DNA of 64,000 nucleotides from Firmicutes bacterium UBA5389 (GTDB lineage: Bacteria; Bacillota; DTU025), in the NCBI GenBank assembly GCA_002409965.1, contig DHON01000122.1:24529-88528 (forward strand). Reading direction: 5' to 3'. The notes beneath the pieces were generated by a model, which saw only the letters and a list, made by a program, of their open reading frames with translations, ran no database searches and was not told the origin of the DNA. Of this stretch, positions 53,326 to 61,800 are shown piece after piece. The position numbers were made by a program, and so were the translations under genes. Position 1 is the first letter of the stretch. Each line of letters opens with the position of its first letter.

Positions 53326-53346
53326 GCCCATCACCTCCATGGGTAT

Positions 53347-53375
53347 ATTATAGCATTGCGGCGCCGGGGTTGGAA
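53347..53375 (-). promoter_or_regulatory. Extended -10 promoter for oppF
   Basis: On the minus strand TGCTATAAT lies 17 bp from TTCCAA. It is 22 bases from the proposed TTG start and divergent from the riboswitch promoter. Confidence 0.55.
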
Positions 53376-53408
53376 TTCGCGGGGTAGTCGGACGGGGTAG
53401 CAGGATGG

Positions 53409-53437
53409 TTGACATCGCCTGTTCTGGATGATAGCAT
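53409..53437 (+). promoter_or_regulatory. Promoter of the riboswitch-ABC transporter operon
   Basis: A perfect TTGACA is 17 bp from TAGCAT, which carries a TGA extension (TGATAGCAT). Transcription would start near 53444, upstream of the riboswitch. Confidence 0.7.
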
Positions 53438-53489
53438 TCAGGGTAGCGACAGTTGAATACGTGCGTGAACGATGTGCGCCTCCCGGCGC

Positions 53490-53618
53490 GCATCCGCTGA
53501 ATCTTCCCTGGTGGAAGAGCGGGGGACCCAAATCCCAGTGGATGGGGCGAATCCTGCGAAGTGCAGGTAGGGCTATCACCTTCGGCCCGAGCCCGTCAGC
53601 TAACCTCGCAAGCGAAAT
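53490..53618 (+). promoter_or_regulatory. c-di-AMP riboswitch (ydaO/yuaA class)
   Basis: The conserved ydaO/yuaA landmarks occur in order: CCGCTGAATC (53494), GCGGGGGACCC (53519), GGGGCGAATC (53544), GTAGGG (53567), GGCCCGAGCCCGTCAG (53584) and CTAACCTCGCAAGCG (53600). CGCT near 53495 pairs with AGCG (53611-53614) to close the element. A preceding GATGTGCGC/GCGCGCATC hairpin lies at 53471-53494. The class normally turns expression off on c-di-AMP. It precedes the ABC transporter operon. Confidence 0.9.
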
Positions 53619-53634
53619 GAAGGGACGCTCATCC

Positions 53635-53664
53635 GTGCCCGGGTGTGTCCCTGGGCACTTTTTG
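53635..53664 (+). terminator. Riboswitch-controlled intrinsic terminator
   Basis: GTGCCCGGG pairs with CCC-T-GGGCAC and is followed by TTTTTG. AGGGAC (53621-53626) is complementary to GTCCCT (53647-53652) within the terminator's 3' arm, giving an exclusive alternative structure. Confidence 0.88.
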
Positions 53665-53789
53665 TTTCGGCCCATTGTGCCTTTGTCTCTTCATCTGCAG
53701 CTTGCTCTCCACTTGCTTATCTTGCGTTCCCCATCAGCTAATCGCACGTCTATCTGGAAATCCAGTATGGACGGAGGGTGATCATATCT

Positions 53790-55352
53790 ATGAAGCACCG
53801 TTGGATAATGGCCATTTCGATAGGTCTATTGCTTGCGTGTGCGGCGACCTCTCTGCCTGTGTCGGCGAGCGGCGCGAGGAAGATCCTCTCAGTGATTGTG
53901 GATACAACCGCCGACCGCTCAGATGAAGCCCAGGCGATCTCCGAGTATCTCCGCGCCGTTGGCGTGTCGGCGGAAGTGCGGGTATGGGAGTGGAGCGCGC
54001 TCAAGGAGCGCATTCTGGCTGGGGAAAGGCAGATGTACCTTACGGACTGGGGCAGCGCTTACTTCGACCCGTTCGATCTGGCGGTACCCAAGCTCAAGAC
54101 GGGTGATCGCGGCAACTACTCCTTCTACAGCAACCCGCGTTTCGACGCGGCGCTCGACGCGGCGCTCGGTATGAGCAGCGCCGAGGCCGAGGCGCGACAA
54201 CGCGTCTACTTCGAGGCGCAGGACATTCTCTGGGAAGATGCGCCGTGGATCTTTGGCTACGCTCTGCTTGAGACCGAGGCGGCCCGAGCCGATGTGCTCG
54301 ACTGGCGCCCATCGATGGACTCCAGGATCAACTTGCACGATGTGGGGCTGAAGCGCGGCGACACTATCGTGGTGGGGATGGCGGGCGACAGCATATTGAC
54401 GCTGGATCCCGCGGCCTACCGCGACCGCCTGACTGAGACCGTGATCAGGAACATGTTCGATGGCCTTGTTACGCGCACCCCAGACGGCAGGGTCGTTCCG
54501 GAGATAGCAGAGTCGTGGACCGCGCTGTCCGACACTGAGTACGTGCTCAAGATCCGCCGTGGCATCAAGTTCCACAATGGGGACGCGCTCACTGCGGACG
54601 ATGTGGTTTTCAGCTTCGACCGGGTCATCCGCGATGGAGCCATGGGAGGCAGGACCTCGCCGCGCAAGGGACTGCTTGGCACTCTGGTCGCTGTGGAGAA
54701 GATCGACAGCCACGCAGTGAGGTTCAGACTGTCATCGCCTTTCTCCGTTTTGCTGCAGGCGCTGGTGCATGTGCAGATAGTGCCCAAAGGCTACCTGTTG
54801 AGCGTGGGCGACGATGCGTTCGCCCGCAAACCCGTAGGCTGCGGTCCGTTCAAGTTCGTCGAAGGTCGTCTAGACGACAAGATAGTGATGGAGAGATTCG
54901 GCGACTACTACGGGGGTTCGCCCGATCTGCAACCGGTCGGTCCCGCTCGCGTGAAGAGGGCCATATTCCGCATGATGCCCGATCCCACCGTGCGGGTTGC
55001 CGCGCTGAAAACGGGTGAGGTGAGTATCATCCAGACCGTTCCGGCCCATCTGGCGGCCAACCTCTTGCGCGACCGCAACCTGCAAGTGAAGTCGGCTGAA
55101 GGGACTAGGGTGTATTGCGTCGAGATGAACTGCGCGCGGCCGCCATTTGGCGATGCCCGGGTGCGCAAGGCCATGAACCATGCAATCGACTGGGACACCA
55201 TTCTCAACACTATATACGCTGGAGGCGCCTCGAGGCTAGCAACAGCCTTCCTGCCCAGCGGGTTCGGGCACAACCCGGATCTGGAGCCGTACGGTTACGA
55301 TCCGCAGAAGGCGCGGGCGCTTCTGGCTGAAGCAGGGTATGGTGCTAGATGA
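53790..55352 (+). CDS. Family-5 peptide-type ABC binding protein, apparently circularly permuted
   Basis: This 520-residue exported binding protein has a signal peptide (1-27). Residues about 30-185 match the usual C-terminal part of SBP family 5 (a 'YLRAVGVSAEVRVWEW' strand, 'MYLTDWGSAYFDPFDL', 'NPRFDAALDAALG', 'RVYFEAQDILWEDAPWIFGY'). Residues about 190-520 match the usual N-terminal part ('GDTIVVGMAGDSILTLDPA', 'MFDGLVTRTPDGRVVPEIAESW', 'IKFHNGDALTADDVVFSFDRV', ending 'ARALLAEAGYGAR' where normal proteins continue into the C-terminal segment). The order is inverted, with a normal total length. A GGAGGGTGATC site precedes ATG 53790. The stop overlaps oppB. Confidence 0.8.
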   Translation: MKHRWIMAISIGLLLACAATSLPVSASGARKILSVIVDTTADRSDEAQAISEYLRAVGVSAEVRVWEWSALKERILAGERQMYLTDWGSAYFDPFDLAVPKLKTGDRGNYSFYSNPRFDAALDAALGMSSAEAEARQRVYFEAQDILWEDAPWIFGYALLETEAARADVLDWRPSMDSRINLHDVGLKRGDTIVVGMAGDSILTLDPAAYRDRLTETVIRNMFDGLVTRTPDGRVVPEIAESWTALSDTEYVLKIRRGIKFHNGDALTADDVVFSFDRVIRDGAMGGRTSPRKGLLGTLVAVEKIDSHAVRFRLSSPFSVLLQALVHVQIVPKGYLLSVGDDAFARKPVGCGPFKFVEGRLDDKIVMERFGDYYGGSPDLQPVGPARVKRAIFRMMPDPTVRVAALKTGEVSIIQTVPAHLAANLLRDRNLQVKSAEGTRVYCVEMNCARPPFGDARVRKAMNHAIDWDTILNTIYAGGASRLATAFLPSGFGHNPDLEPYGYDPQKARALLAEAGYGAR

Positions 55353-56377
55353 TACGCCTGGGCCGCGTGCAGGTCAAGGTGATCGAGCGCGTAGTGGCCA
55401 CGATTCCGTTGGCGCTGGCTGTGGCCCTGGCGGCTTTTGTGCTGATGCGAGCGATACCAGGCGACCCTGTGGACATCATGATGGGGGAGGGGGCCAGCTC
55501 CTCAGAGGAGGAGATGGCCGCCCTCCGCACTGGGCTGGGGTTGGATCAGCCGATCCACCGTCAGCTGGTGGTCTACCTTAAGGCGCTTCTCCGGGGAGAC
55601 CTGGGCTATTCAATAGTACGGTCGCGCCCGGTGGCACAGATGATACGCGAGGCGCTGCCCGCAACGATCGAACTTGCCATGTGCGCCATGCTGTTCGCCC
55701 TGGCTCTGGGGATCCCCGTGGGAGTGGTGTCGGCGCTCAAGCACAACACCGCGTTCGACAGGGTGAGTACGGCCGTGTCTTTCATCGGTGTATCTCTTCC
55801 CGCATTCTGGCTCGGCATAGTAGGTATCCTCGTGTTCTCCATGACTTTCGGATGGCTGCCCACATCTGGGCGCATCGCCTACGGTATGGAGCCCCGGCAC
55901 ATTACCGGTCTCCTCACACTGGACGCATTGCTCACAGGGGATATGACGGCGTTGGGCAACGCTCTTCGCCATCTCTGCCTTCCCGCTGCCGCGCTGGGGT
56001 TGGGTGTTGCGGCCGTAGTGGCCAGAGTTACCCGCTCAAGCATGCTCGACGTGTTGGGGTCGGACTATGTTCTGTTTGCGAGGGCTAAGGGAGTGCCCGA
56101 GCCGGCAGTGACCACGCGCCACGCTCTGCGCAACGCGATGATTCCCACAGTGACGCTGGTAGGGCTGCAGTTCGGTTCGCTTCTGGGTGGGAACATGATT
56201 GTGGAGACCATATTCGGGTGGCCCGGCCTAGGAAGGGTGGTCGTGGATGCGATATTCGCTCGAGACTACCCGGTGGTGCAGGCGGCGGTGATGGTGTACG
56301 CGCTTACCTTCGTGGGGGTGAACCTCATTACCGACCTACTATATACGGTGTTGGATCCCAAGATGGCCCTTGAGTGA
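55349..56377 (+). CDS. Peptide-type ABC permease (OppB/DppB)
   Basis: This 342-residue permease has six transmembrane helices and the EAA loop 'DYVLFARAKGVPEPAVTTRHALRNAMIPTVTLVG'. The N-terminal 'FVLMRAIPGDPVDIMMG' and 'LGYSIVRSRPVAQMI' match DppB. ATG overlaps the binding-protein stop. Partner of the next gene. Confidence 0.93.
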   Translation: MIRLGRVQVKVIERVVATIPLALAVALAAFVLMRAIPGDPVDIMMGEGASSSEEEMAALRTGLGLDQPIHRQLVVYLKALLRGDLGYSIVRSRPVAQMIREALPATIELAMCAMLFALALGIPVGVVSALKHNTAFDRVSTAVSFIGVSLPAFWLGIVGILVFSMTFGWLPTSGRIAYGMEPRHITGLLTLDALLTGDMTALGNALRHLCLPAAALGLGVAAVVARVTRSSMLDVLGSDYVLFARAKGVPEPAVTTRHALRNAMIPTVTLVGLQFGSLLGGNMIVETIFGWPGLGRVVVDAIFARDYPVVQAAVMVYALTFVGVNLITDLLYTVLDPKMALE

Positions 56378-56403
56378 CCAGGACCGCTGTGGAGGTGAGA
56401 CCC

Positions 56404-57327
56404 ATGGGGCAGGCTTCGCTGCACACTGACGAACTGTATCAGGGCGCTCTTGCGCGCTCCGCCGACATGTCAGGCTCAAGCGGGGCGAGGGCAGGCTTCT
56501 GGCCCAGACTGATGTCGCACAGGGGAGGACGGCTCGGCCTGATCATAGTCTTGGCCTATGTGGTGGTCGCCGTGGCTGCCCCGGTATTGGCCCCATACTC
56601 TCCCGGCGCTGTGGACCTGGTAAGACGGTTGGTTCCGCCCGGGCTGAGAACAGGCAACCTACTCGGCACTGACCAGCTGGGCCGGGATATTCTGTCGAGG
56701 ATAATGCACGGAGCCAGAGTGTCGATTCTGGTGGGCCTGGCCACAGTGTGCATCTCGGCTTTCGTTGGCGTGGGACTGGGCATGGTTGCGGGCTACTATG
56801 GAGGCGTGCTGGACCGAGCGCTCGCCCGATTCACCGAGTTGCTGCTGGCGTTTCCGTACCTGATATTCGTGATAGGAGCGATGTCGGTCATGGGCCCCGG
56901 CTTTTGGAATCTGGTGTGGGCCCTCAGTTTCAAAGGATGGGTAGAGTTCTACAGGCTGGCGCGGGCTCTGGTCATGTCGGAGAAGAATCGGGAGTACGTG
57001 GAGGCTGCGCGCGTGCTGGGCAGGTCCGATGGCGTGATTCTCACGTGCGAGATACTTCCCAACATCGTCAACTCCATGCTGGTTCTGGGCACATTGCGCA
57101 TGGGGAACATGATCGTTATGGAGTCTTCCCTGAGCTTCCTGGGACTTGGCATTCCGCCTCGGATGCCCGCGTGGGGCTCCATGATAAACGATGGACGGCG
57201 CTACATGCTTACCTCACCGTGGGTGGCAACCTTTCCAGGGCTTGCGCTGGCGCTGTTGGTGCTGGGGATGAACCTGCTCGGAGAGGGATTGCGCGATGTG
57301 TTGGACCCCAAGATGATGGAGGGATAG
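56404..57327 (+). CDS. Peptide-type ABC permease (OppC/DppC)
   Basis: This 307-residue permease has 'GTDQLGRDILSRIMHGARVSILVGL' and the EAA-type 'NREYVEAARVLGRSDGVILTCEILPNIVNSML', then 'ESSLSFLGLGIPPRMPAWGSMI'. ATG 56404 sits eight bases from GGAGG; an overlapping GTG at 56374 is the alternative. Six transmembrane helices are visible. Confidence 0.93.
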   Translation: MGQASLHTDELYQGALARSADMSGSSGARAGFWPRLMSHRGGRLGLIIVLAYVVVAVAAPVLAPYSPGAVDLVRRLVPPGLRTGNLLGTDQLGRDILSRIMHGARVSILVGLATVCISAFVGVGLGMVAGYYGGVLDRALARFTELLLAFPYLIFVIGAMSVMGPGFWNLVWALSFKGWVEFYRLARALVMSEKNREYVEAARVLGRSDGVILTCEILPNIVNSMLVLGTLRMGNMIVMESSLSFLGLGIPPRMPAWGSMINDGRRYMLTSPWVATFPGLALALLVLGMNLLGEGLRDVLDPKMMEG

Positions 57328-57335
57328 TATCGGCA

Positions 57336-58436
57336 ATGGGATCTGTGATGATGCATGAGGTAGCTAGTGGCGTAGACGCCGGCGCGGCCGCGGGAGCCGG
57401 CATGTTGCTTGACGTGCGCAATTTGCACACTGTTTATCCTTCAGCCCGCGGGAATGTGCGAGCCGTGAGAGACGTTAGTCTGACCGTGGCGCCCCGAGAG
57501 GTACTTGGCGTAGTGGGCGAATCGGGATGCGGGAAGAGCGCGCTCATGCTGTCGATAATGCGATTGGTGCCTCGACCGGGGCGCATTGTGGAAGGCAACG
57601 TGCGGCTGGATGGGGTCGATCTGCTTGAGCTATCGCCGGCCCAGATGCGCGATGTGCGAGGCAAGAGGATAGCCATGGTGTTTCAGGACCCAATGACCAC
57701 CCTGAACCCAGCGCACCGGGTGGGCGATCAGATCGTCGAGTCGCTGCGCGTACATGGCATGACGCCGTCCGGCGCAGGCAGGCCGGAAGCCCGACGCGAT
57801 TGCCTGCGGTCGCGCCTGTGGCAGGGAAGGCGCGACCGCGAGGAAGAGCGCGACTACGTGATCGAGTTGATGAGACGGGTGGGCATCGCATCGCCGGAGC
57901 ACCGTCACCTCGAGTATCCGCACCAGTTTAGCGGGGGTATGCAGCAGAGGATCATGATCGCCATCGCTCTTGCGTGCAAGCCGCGCTTGCTGCTGGCAGA
58001 CGAGCCCACCACGGCGCTGGATGTGACCATACAAGCGCAAGTGCTCGACTTGATGGAAGAGATCAACCATGACATGGGCACTGCCATAGTCATAGTCACC
58101 CACGACCTTGCGCTTGCGGGCGATTTCTGCGACAACATAGCGGTGATGTACGCAGGGCAGATTGTAGAGTGCGGGCCGGCCGATGCGATCATGGAGGATC
58201 CCCTTCATCCGTACACCCGCGGGCTCTTGCTCTCCATGCCGCGCCTGGGCAGCAGGCAGCCGCTGCACGCGATATCGGGAGAAGTGCCCGATCTCACCTC
58301 GGTGGGCGCTGGTTGCGCCTTCGCTCCCAGGTGCGAACGGCGAACGAGCCGGTGCGAGGCTGAGGAGTCGCCGCTTGTGCAGACTCGCGATGGACGGGTC
58401 ATCCGCTGTCACGCAGGGACGATCGTGTCTCTATAG
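57336..58436 (+). CDS. Oligopeptide ABC transporter ATPase (OppD/DppD type)
   Basis: This 366-residue ATPase has Walker A 'LGVVGESGCGKSALMLSIM', 'MVFQDPMTTLNP', signature 'YPHQFSGGMQQRIMIAIALAC', Walker B 'LLLADEPTTALDVTIQAQV', 'IVTHDLALAGDFCD' and the C-terminal oligo_HPY with Cys ('CAFAPRCERRTSRCEAEE'). The frame upstream of 57336 is open but lies in oppC. Completes the transporter with divergent oppF. Confidence 0.92.
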   Translation: MGSVMMHEVASGVDAGAAAGAGMLLDVRNLHTVYPSARGNVRAVRDVSLTVAPREVLGVVGESGCGKSALMLSIMRLVPRPGRIVEGNVRLDGVDLLELSPAQMRDVRGKRIAMVFQDPMTTLNPAHRVGDQIVESLRVHGMTPSGAGRPEARRDCLRSRLWQGRRDREEERDYVIELMRRVGIASPEHRHLEYPHQFSGGMQQRIMIAIALACKPRLLLADEPTTALDVTIQAQVLDLMEEINHDMGTAIVIVTHDLALAGDFCDNIAVMYAGQIVECGPADAIMEDPLHPYTRGLLLSMPRLGSRQPLHAISGEVPDLTSVGAGCAFAPRCERRTSRCEAEESPLVQTRDGRVIRCHAGTIVSL

Positions 58437-59283
58437 TCCGCGAGTCATGCAGCTTCCCGGCTTCTATCGGCGGCCGTAGCGCGAGGCGAACTCCGGATCT
58501 GCCGAGACTCAGGCGATTGGTGGGCCTTCCGCGAAAGGCCTTCCGTGGAGACCTGCGAGACCCGGGAGACCTGCGAGACCCGGGAGACCTGCCAGACCTG
58601 CGAGTCTCGTGACAAGTTGGACAAAGCCCTGTTCAGCGCGGGTATGCCGATGCGCGACCCGTCTCGGACTGTGCTGCGGCGCCGCTTCCTCCCATGCGAA
58701 AGCCCCAGCTACACGATGCGGGCCGAGAGGCAGGCATCAGCGCAGCGCGGCGTTGCGGGAGGTAGGGGCAGAAAAGCGGGTGATTGCATGCCCAGGCACA
58801 TGGCAACAAGTGGGTACGTCAATACTTGACGGAAAATCCAGGCATGTGCTCACATTCTGACGCGAGCACTGCAACAAGTGAGCATCCGGCCCAGATGTCC
58901 CCATGTTTTCGCCGTTTTGGCCCATGTTTCTGCCGCCCTGCGCGCCTCTGGGCGGCGAATTCCCATGGACTGTTATCAGGCGGCTGTCCAATGGCTGCGA
59001 GAGCCAGTACGTTCCCTGGAATTGGCCGGCGCATGCTCACTAATTGATGCACCCATGCTCACATTTGGCCGCTACCCGCGGAATTTTCGTCAAAGAGCGA
59101 GCATCCCAGTTTGTACCATACGCAGCCGGGTCAACGGCGCGATCACATCTATGGAGTGGCTGCGGCTTCAGGAAGCACGAAAGCGGGGGCAAGCTCAGGA
59201 AACCGATTGTGCGGCCTTCCAGAGCGTCTGTGAGAATCGGCTTCGGTTCCACCTTAGGGCAAAGTCATAGGGCAAAGTCAGGG
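58437..59283. other. Gene-poor region with repeats and no convincing gene
   Basis: No frame here has coding character. It holds an 18-bp tandem repeat and scattered copies of an 8-bp motif GTGAGCAT or its complement at 58878, 59033 and 59055, with a near copy (TGCTCACA) at 58847. CAACAAGTG occurs twice. These suggest a decayed mobile element end or a regulatory repeat cluster. I cannot assign a family. Confidence 0.6.
58548..58604 (+). repeat. 18-bp tandem repeat
   Basis: GAGACCTGCGAGACCCGG is present twice in tandem, followed by a third diverged copy. It lies in a 94-codon frame (GTG 58545) that encodes ETCETR repeats, probably not a gene. Confidence 0.85.
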
Positions 59284-59312
59284 TTGAATGGCCTGCTGAT
59301 GTCTGCTATAAT
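59284..59312 (+). promoter_or_regulatory. Promoter of tRNA-Pro(GGG)
   Basis: TTGAAT and TATAAT are 17 bp apart with a TGC extension. The transcript would start about 10 bases before the tRNA. Confidence 0.75.
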
Positions 59313-59329
59313 AGCGATTGTGAAAGGGT

Positions 59330-59407
59330 CGGGGCGTGGCGCAGTTTGGCTAGCGCGCTTGCTTGGGGTGCAAGAGGTCGGGAGTTCAAGTCTCCCCGCT
59401 CCGACCA
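59330..59407 (+). tRNA. tRNA-Pro (anticodon GGG)
   Basis: The 78-base cloverleaf has acceptor CGGGGCG/CGCTCCG with one G-U pair, D-arm GCGC/GCGC, anticodon stem CTTGC/GCAAG with loop TTGGGGT (GGG), a T-arm with TTCAAGT and encoded CCA. Confidence 0.97.
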
Positions 59408-59422
59408 GTAATATTGCGCGAG

Positions 59423-59454
59423 ATCCCCGAAACTGAGGTTTCGGGGATGTTTTG
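59423..59454 (+). terminator. Terminator of tRNA-Pro(GGG)
   Basis: ATCCCCGAAAC and GTTTCGGGGAT form an 11-bp perfect stem with a 4-nt loop, followed by GTTTTG. Confidence 0.85.
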
Positions 59455-59509
59455 ATGTGGTGCCGATTGCGATGTGTCGACGTCCGCTGTGCAACGGAGG
59501 TGTGTTCTA

Positions 59510-60421
59510 GTGGAGTTGGTCAGTGCAGCGCCGAATACGGTTGCAACGTCTATGGAGGTGCTCCGGACCAAGCTTCCCGCCACTGGCAGACGTCTGCGCG
59601 CCAGAATGGATGGGGTGAACCGTCCCACTGTGGGCTTGGCTCTGGGAAGTGGGGCCGCGCGGGGTCTGGCCCACATAGGGGTGCTCGAGGTCCTGTTTCG
59701 TTCGCGCATCCCAATCGACATCATCGTGGGATGCAGCATGGGCGCTGTGATCGGGGGATGCTACGCTGCCGGCATGGATTCGTATGAGCTGCTCGAGATG
59801 GGGCTCGCAATCGACCGACGCGAGGTTTTTCGCCACGTTGACTTGGCCGTGCCGAACCGCGGCGGACTCATCAGCGGCGCTAGAATTGAAGGACTGCTCG
59901 AGGAGTTGACGAAGGGGAAGACCTTCGAGCAACTCCGGTTTCCTTTTGCCTGCACTGCCGCGGACATTCTCACCGGCGAGGAAGTCGTGATCGAAGACGG
60001 TCCTGTCCACGAGGGGATTCGGGCATCGTCTTCGATTCCAGGCGTGTTTCAACCGATGATGTACGGAGGACGCGCTCTAGTGGACGGAGGAATTCTCAAC
60101 CCAATACCCGCCAACTACCTTGCCGCGCTGAAGGTCGATGTCTCGATCGCCGTTGACGTGATGCCGGTGCTCAGGCCATCGTCGGAGCAGTTGGGAAAGG
60201 TCCCTTCGATAGTCTCCACGCTGATCAACTCGTTTGACATCATGGGCCGCCTGGTGGCCGCGCCCGTTGCTCACATGGCAACGGTAGTCGTCAGGCCGCA
60301 GGTCGGCGAAGTATTCGGCGCGGAATTCTGGCGTGCAACGGAGCTGATCACCGAGGGCTTCCGAGCGGCAGAAGCAGCTATCCCGGCCATACGGGAAGCG
60401 CTGAATCGAGCTGGGATGTAA
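59510..60421 (+). CDS. Patatin-like phospholipase family protein
   Basis: This 303-residue patatin-fold lipase (RssA type) has the oxyanion 'ALGSGAARGLAHIGVLEVL' with the G-x-S-x-G nucleophile (Ser76 in 'VGCSMGAVIGG') and Asp192 in 'ALVDGGILNPI'. GTG 59510 follows GGAGG by nine bases. No signal peptide. It hydrolyses acyl lipids, presumably of the membrane. Confidence 0.9.
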   Translation: MELVSAAPNTVATSMEVLRTKLPATGRRLRARMDGVNRPTVGLALGSGAARGLAHIGVLEVLFRSRIPIDIIVGCSMGAVIGGCYAAGMDSYELLEMGLAIDRREVFRHVDLAVPNRGGLISGARIEGLLEELTKGKTFEQLRFPFACTAADILTGEEVVIEDGPVHEGIRASSSIPGVFQPMMYGGRALVDGGILNPIPANYLAALKVDVSIAVDVMPVLRPSSEQLGKVPSIVSTLINSFDIMGRLVAAPVAHMATVVVRPQVGEVFGAEFWRATELITEGFRAAEAAIPAIREALNRAGM

Positions 60422-60471
60422 GCCTGTTGCGAACGCGCCTCCGTGATCCGATATCGGATAGAATCCCGGCG

Positions 60472-60512
60472 GTCACGAGCCTGGAACCCTAACTAGGTCC
60501 AGGGCTCGTGAC
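60472..60512. terminator. Hairpin between patatin and diguanylate cyclase genes
   Basis: GTCACGAGCC (60472-60481) and GGCTCGTGAC (60503-60512) form a 10-bp stem that covers the stop codon region of the minus-strand cyclase gene. ATCCGATATCGGAT (60446-60459), a palindrome, lies just upstream. Confidence 0.5.
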
Positions 60513-61766
60513 TGCAGTGCTTGCCCGTTTCAACTCCTTTTCCTGATACATGGCCTCATCGGCGGCCCGAAGCAGGGCGTCGATGCCGCCTTCTGTGTCG
60601 GGCGTCCACACTGCCATTCCTATGCTCACGTCCAGTCCTGCCGCGATCCGAGATCCTTGAGTCCACGCGCGCGTCTGCCGTTTCACGGTGTCTGCCACGG
60701 CCAACGCTTCGTTTGCATCCGCCCCTGGAAGCAGAACGACGAACTCGTCTCCACCAAGACGCGCCACAGTATCGTCAGGGCCAACCGAGGCGGTGAGGAT
60801 GCGCGCGAATTGGCGAAGGACCGAGTCGCCGGCCAGATGGCCAAAGGCGTCGTTTACCCGCTTGAACTTGTCGAGATCCGCCATGAGTGCTCCCACCGAG
60901 CCTCCGGGGTTGTTGGCAGCCGCAGCCATTTCGCGCTGTACTGCCTGCACGAAGCCGTACCTGTTGTATAGGCCTGTGAGCGAATCCCGGACGGCGCTCC
61001 GCTGCAGCTCGGCGAAGATGGAGTCGTATGGAGTGTGAAGTCCGCGAAGGACCACGCCCTGAAGCAAGAAGCAGTAGGCCATGACCTTGAAGATGTGCCC
61101 CAGGAAATTCGCGCTTCCATAGACGTCGTAATACATAGTGAAGCAGAACTCTGACACGACTGTTGCCGCCGCCGCGGCCATCAGCACCTTGTAGAGCGCA
61201 GCGTCAATCTGATCCCTCCGTCTCTGCAGGAGCAGCGATCCGGCGACTGCGGAGGCGATGACCATGTACTCGCTGATGATCTTGAACGGAGTAAGCCCCA
61301 ACCCCTCGACGAAGCATGGCGGAAACACGCCCGCATGCAGGATCGCCCATGCAAGCGCGACCGTGGCGGCCATGTATGCTGCCAAGACCGCGTTTCTGGG
61401 GAGCCTTCGTCTCACAAACACCGGCGCTAGCAGGAACATCGATGCCCAGAGGTATCTGCCGGCGACCCACAGCTGTGTGGCAGTATCGGGAGACGGCAAT
61501 GGCAGGACGCACATTCCCTTGTAGGCCATGATGTGCAGAAAATCCATGATCGCAACGGCTGCATGCGCCTGCCCGATGAAGAGCAGCAGGTCGCTGGCGG
61601 CGTATCGAGAAGACGCCATTGCCAGTACACACGTGAGCGCGGCCACGATCACGGAGAAGTTCTCGACAGCAGTATGGAAGAGCAAGTAGTTGACCTGGGC
61701 AACCCAGAAAGACACGGCCAGACCTGCCGCCGCCAATGCTAGTTTCAGTGCCAATCGGCTGTCCAT
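60489..61766 (-). CDS. Membrane-anchored diguanylate cyclase (GGDEF)
   Basis: This 425-residue protein has seven or eight transmembrane helices in the N-terminal 250 residues (MASE3-like sensor) and a GGDEF domain: 'DSLTGLYNRYGFVQAV', 'ADLDKFKRVNDAFGHLAGDSVL', 'RLGGDEFVVLLPG'. The I-site position reads GPDD rather than RxxD, so product inhibition is probably lost. ATG 61766 follows AAGGAGG by nine bases. It makes c-di-GMP. Confidence 0.92.
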   Translation of the reverse strand: MDSRLALKLALAAAGLAVSFWVAQVNYLLFHTAVENFSVIVAALTCVLAMASSRYAASDLLLFIGQAHAAVAIMDFLHIMAYKGMCVLPLPSPDTATQLWVAGRYLWASMFLLAPVFVRRRLPRNAVLAAYMAATVALAWAILHAGVFPPCFVEGLGLTPFKIISEYMVIASAVAGSLLLQRRRDQIDAALYKVLMAAAAATVVSEFCFTMYYDVYGSANFLGHIFKVMAYCFLLQGVVLRGLHTPYDSIFAELQRSAVRDSLTGLYNRYGFVQAVQREMAAAANNPGGSVGALMADLDKFKRVNDAFGHLAGDSVLRQFARILTASVGPDDTVARLGGDEFVVLLPGADANEALAVADTVKRQTRAWTQGSRIAAGLDVSIGMAVWTPDTEGGIDALLRAADEAMYQEKELKRASTAVTSPGPS

Positions 61767-61800
61767 TCCCACGGGCCTCCTTTCTCTGGATTGCATCGTG

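Noticed and set aside
58545..58829. A 94-codon frame beginning with ETCETR repeats
   Set aside because: It consists of an 18-bp repeat and then low-quality sequence with no recognisable domain or ribosome site.
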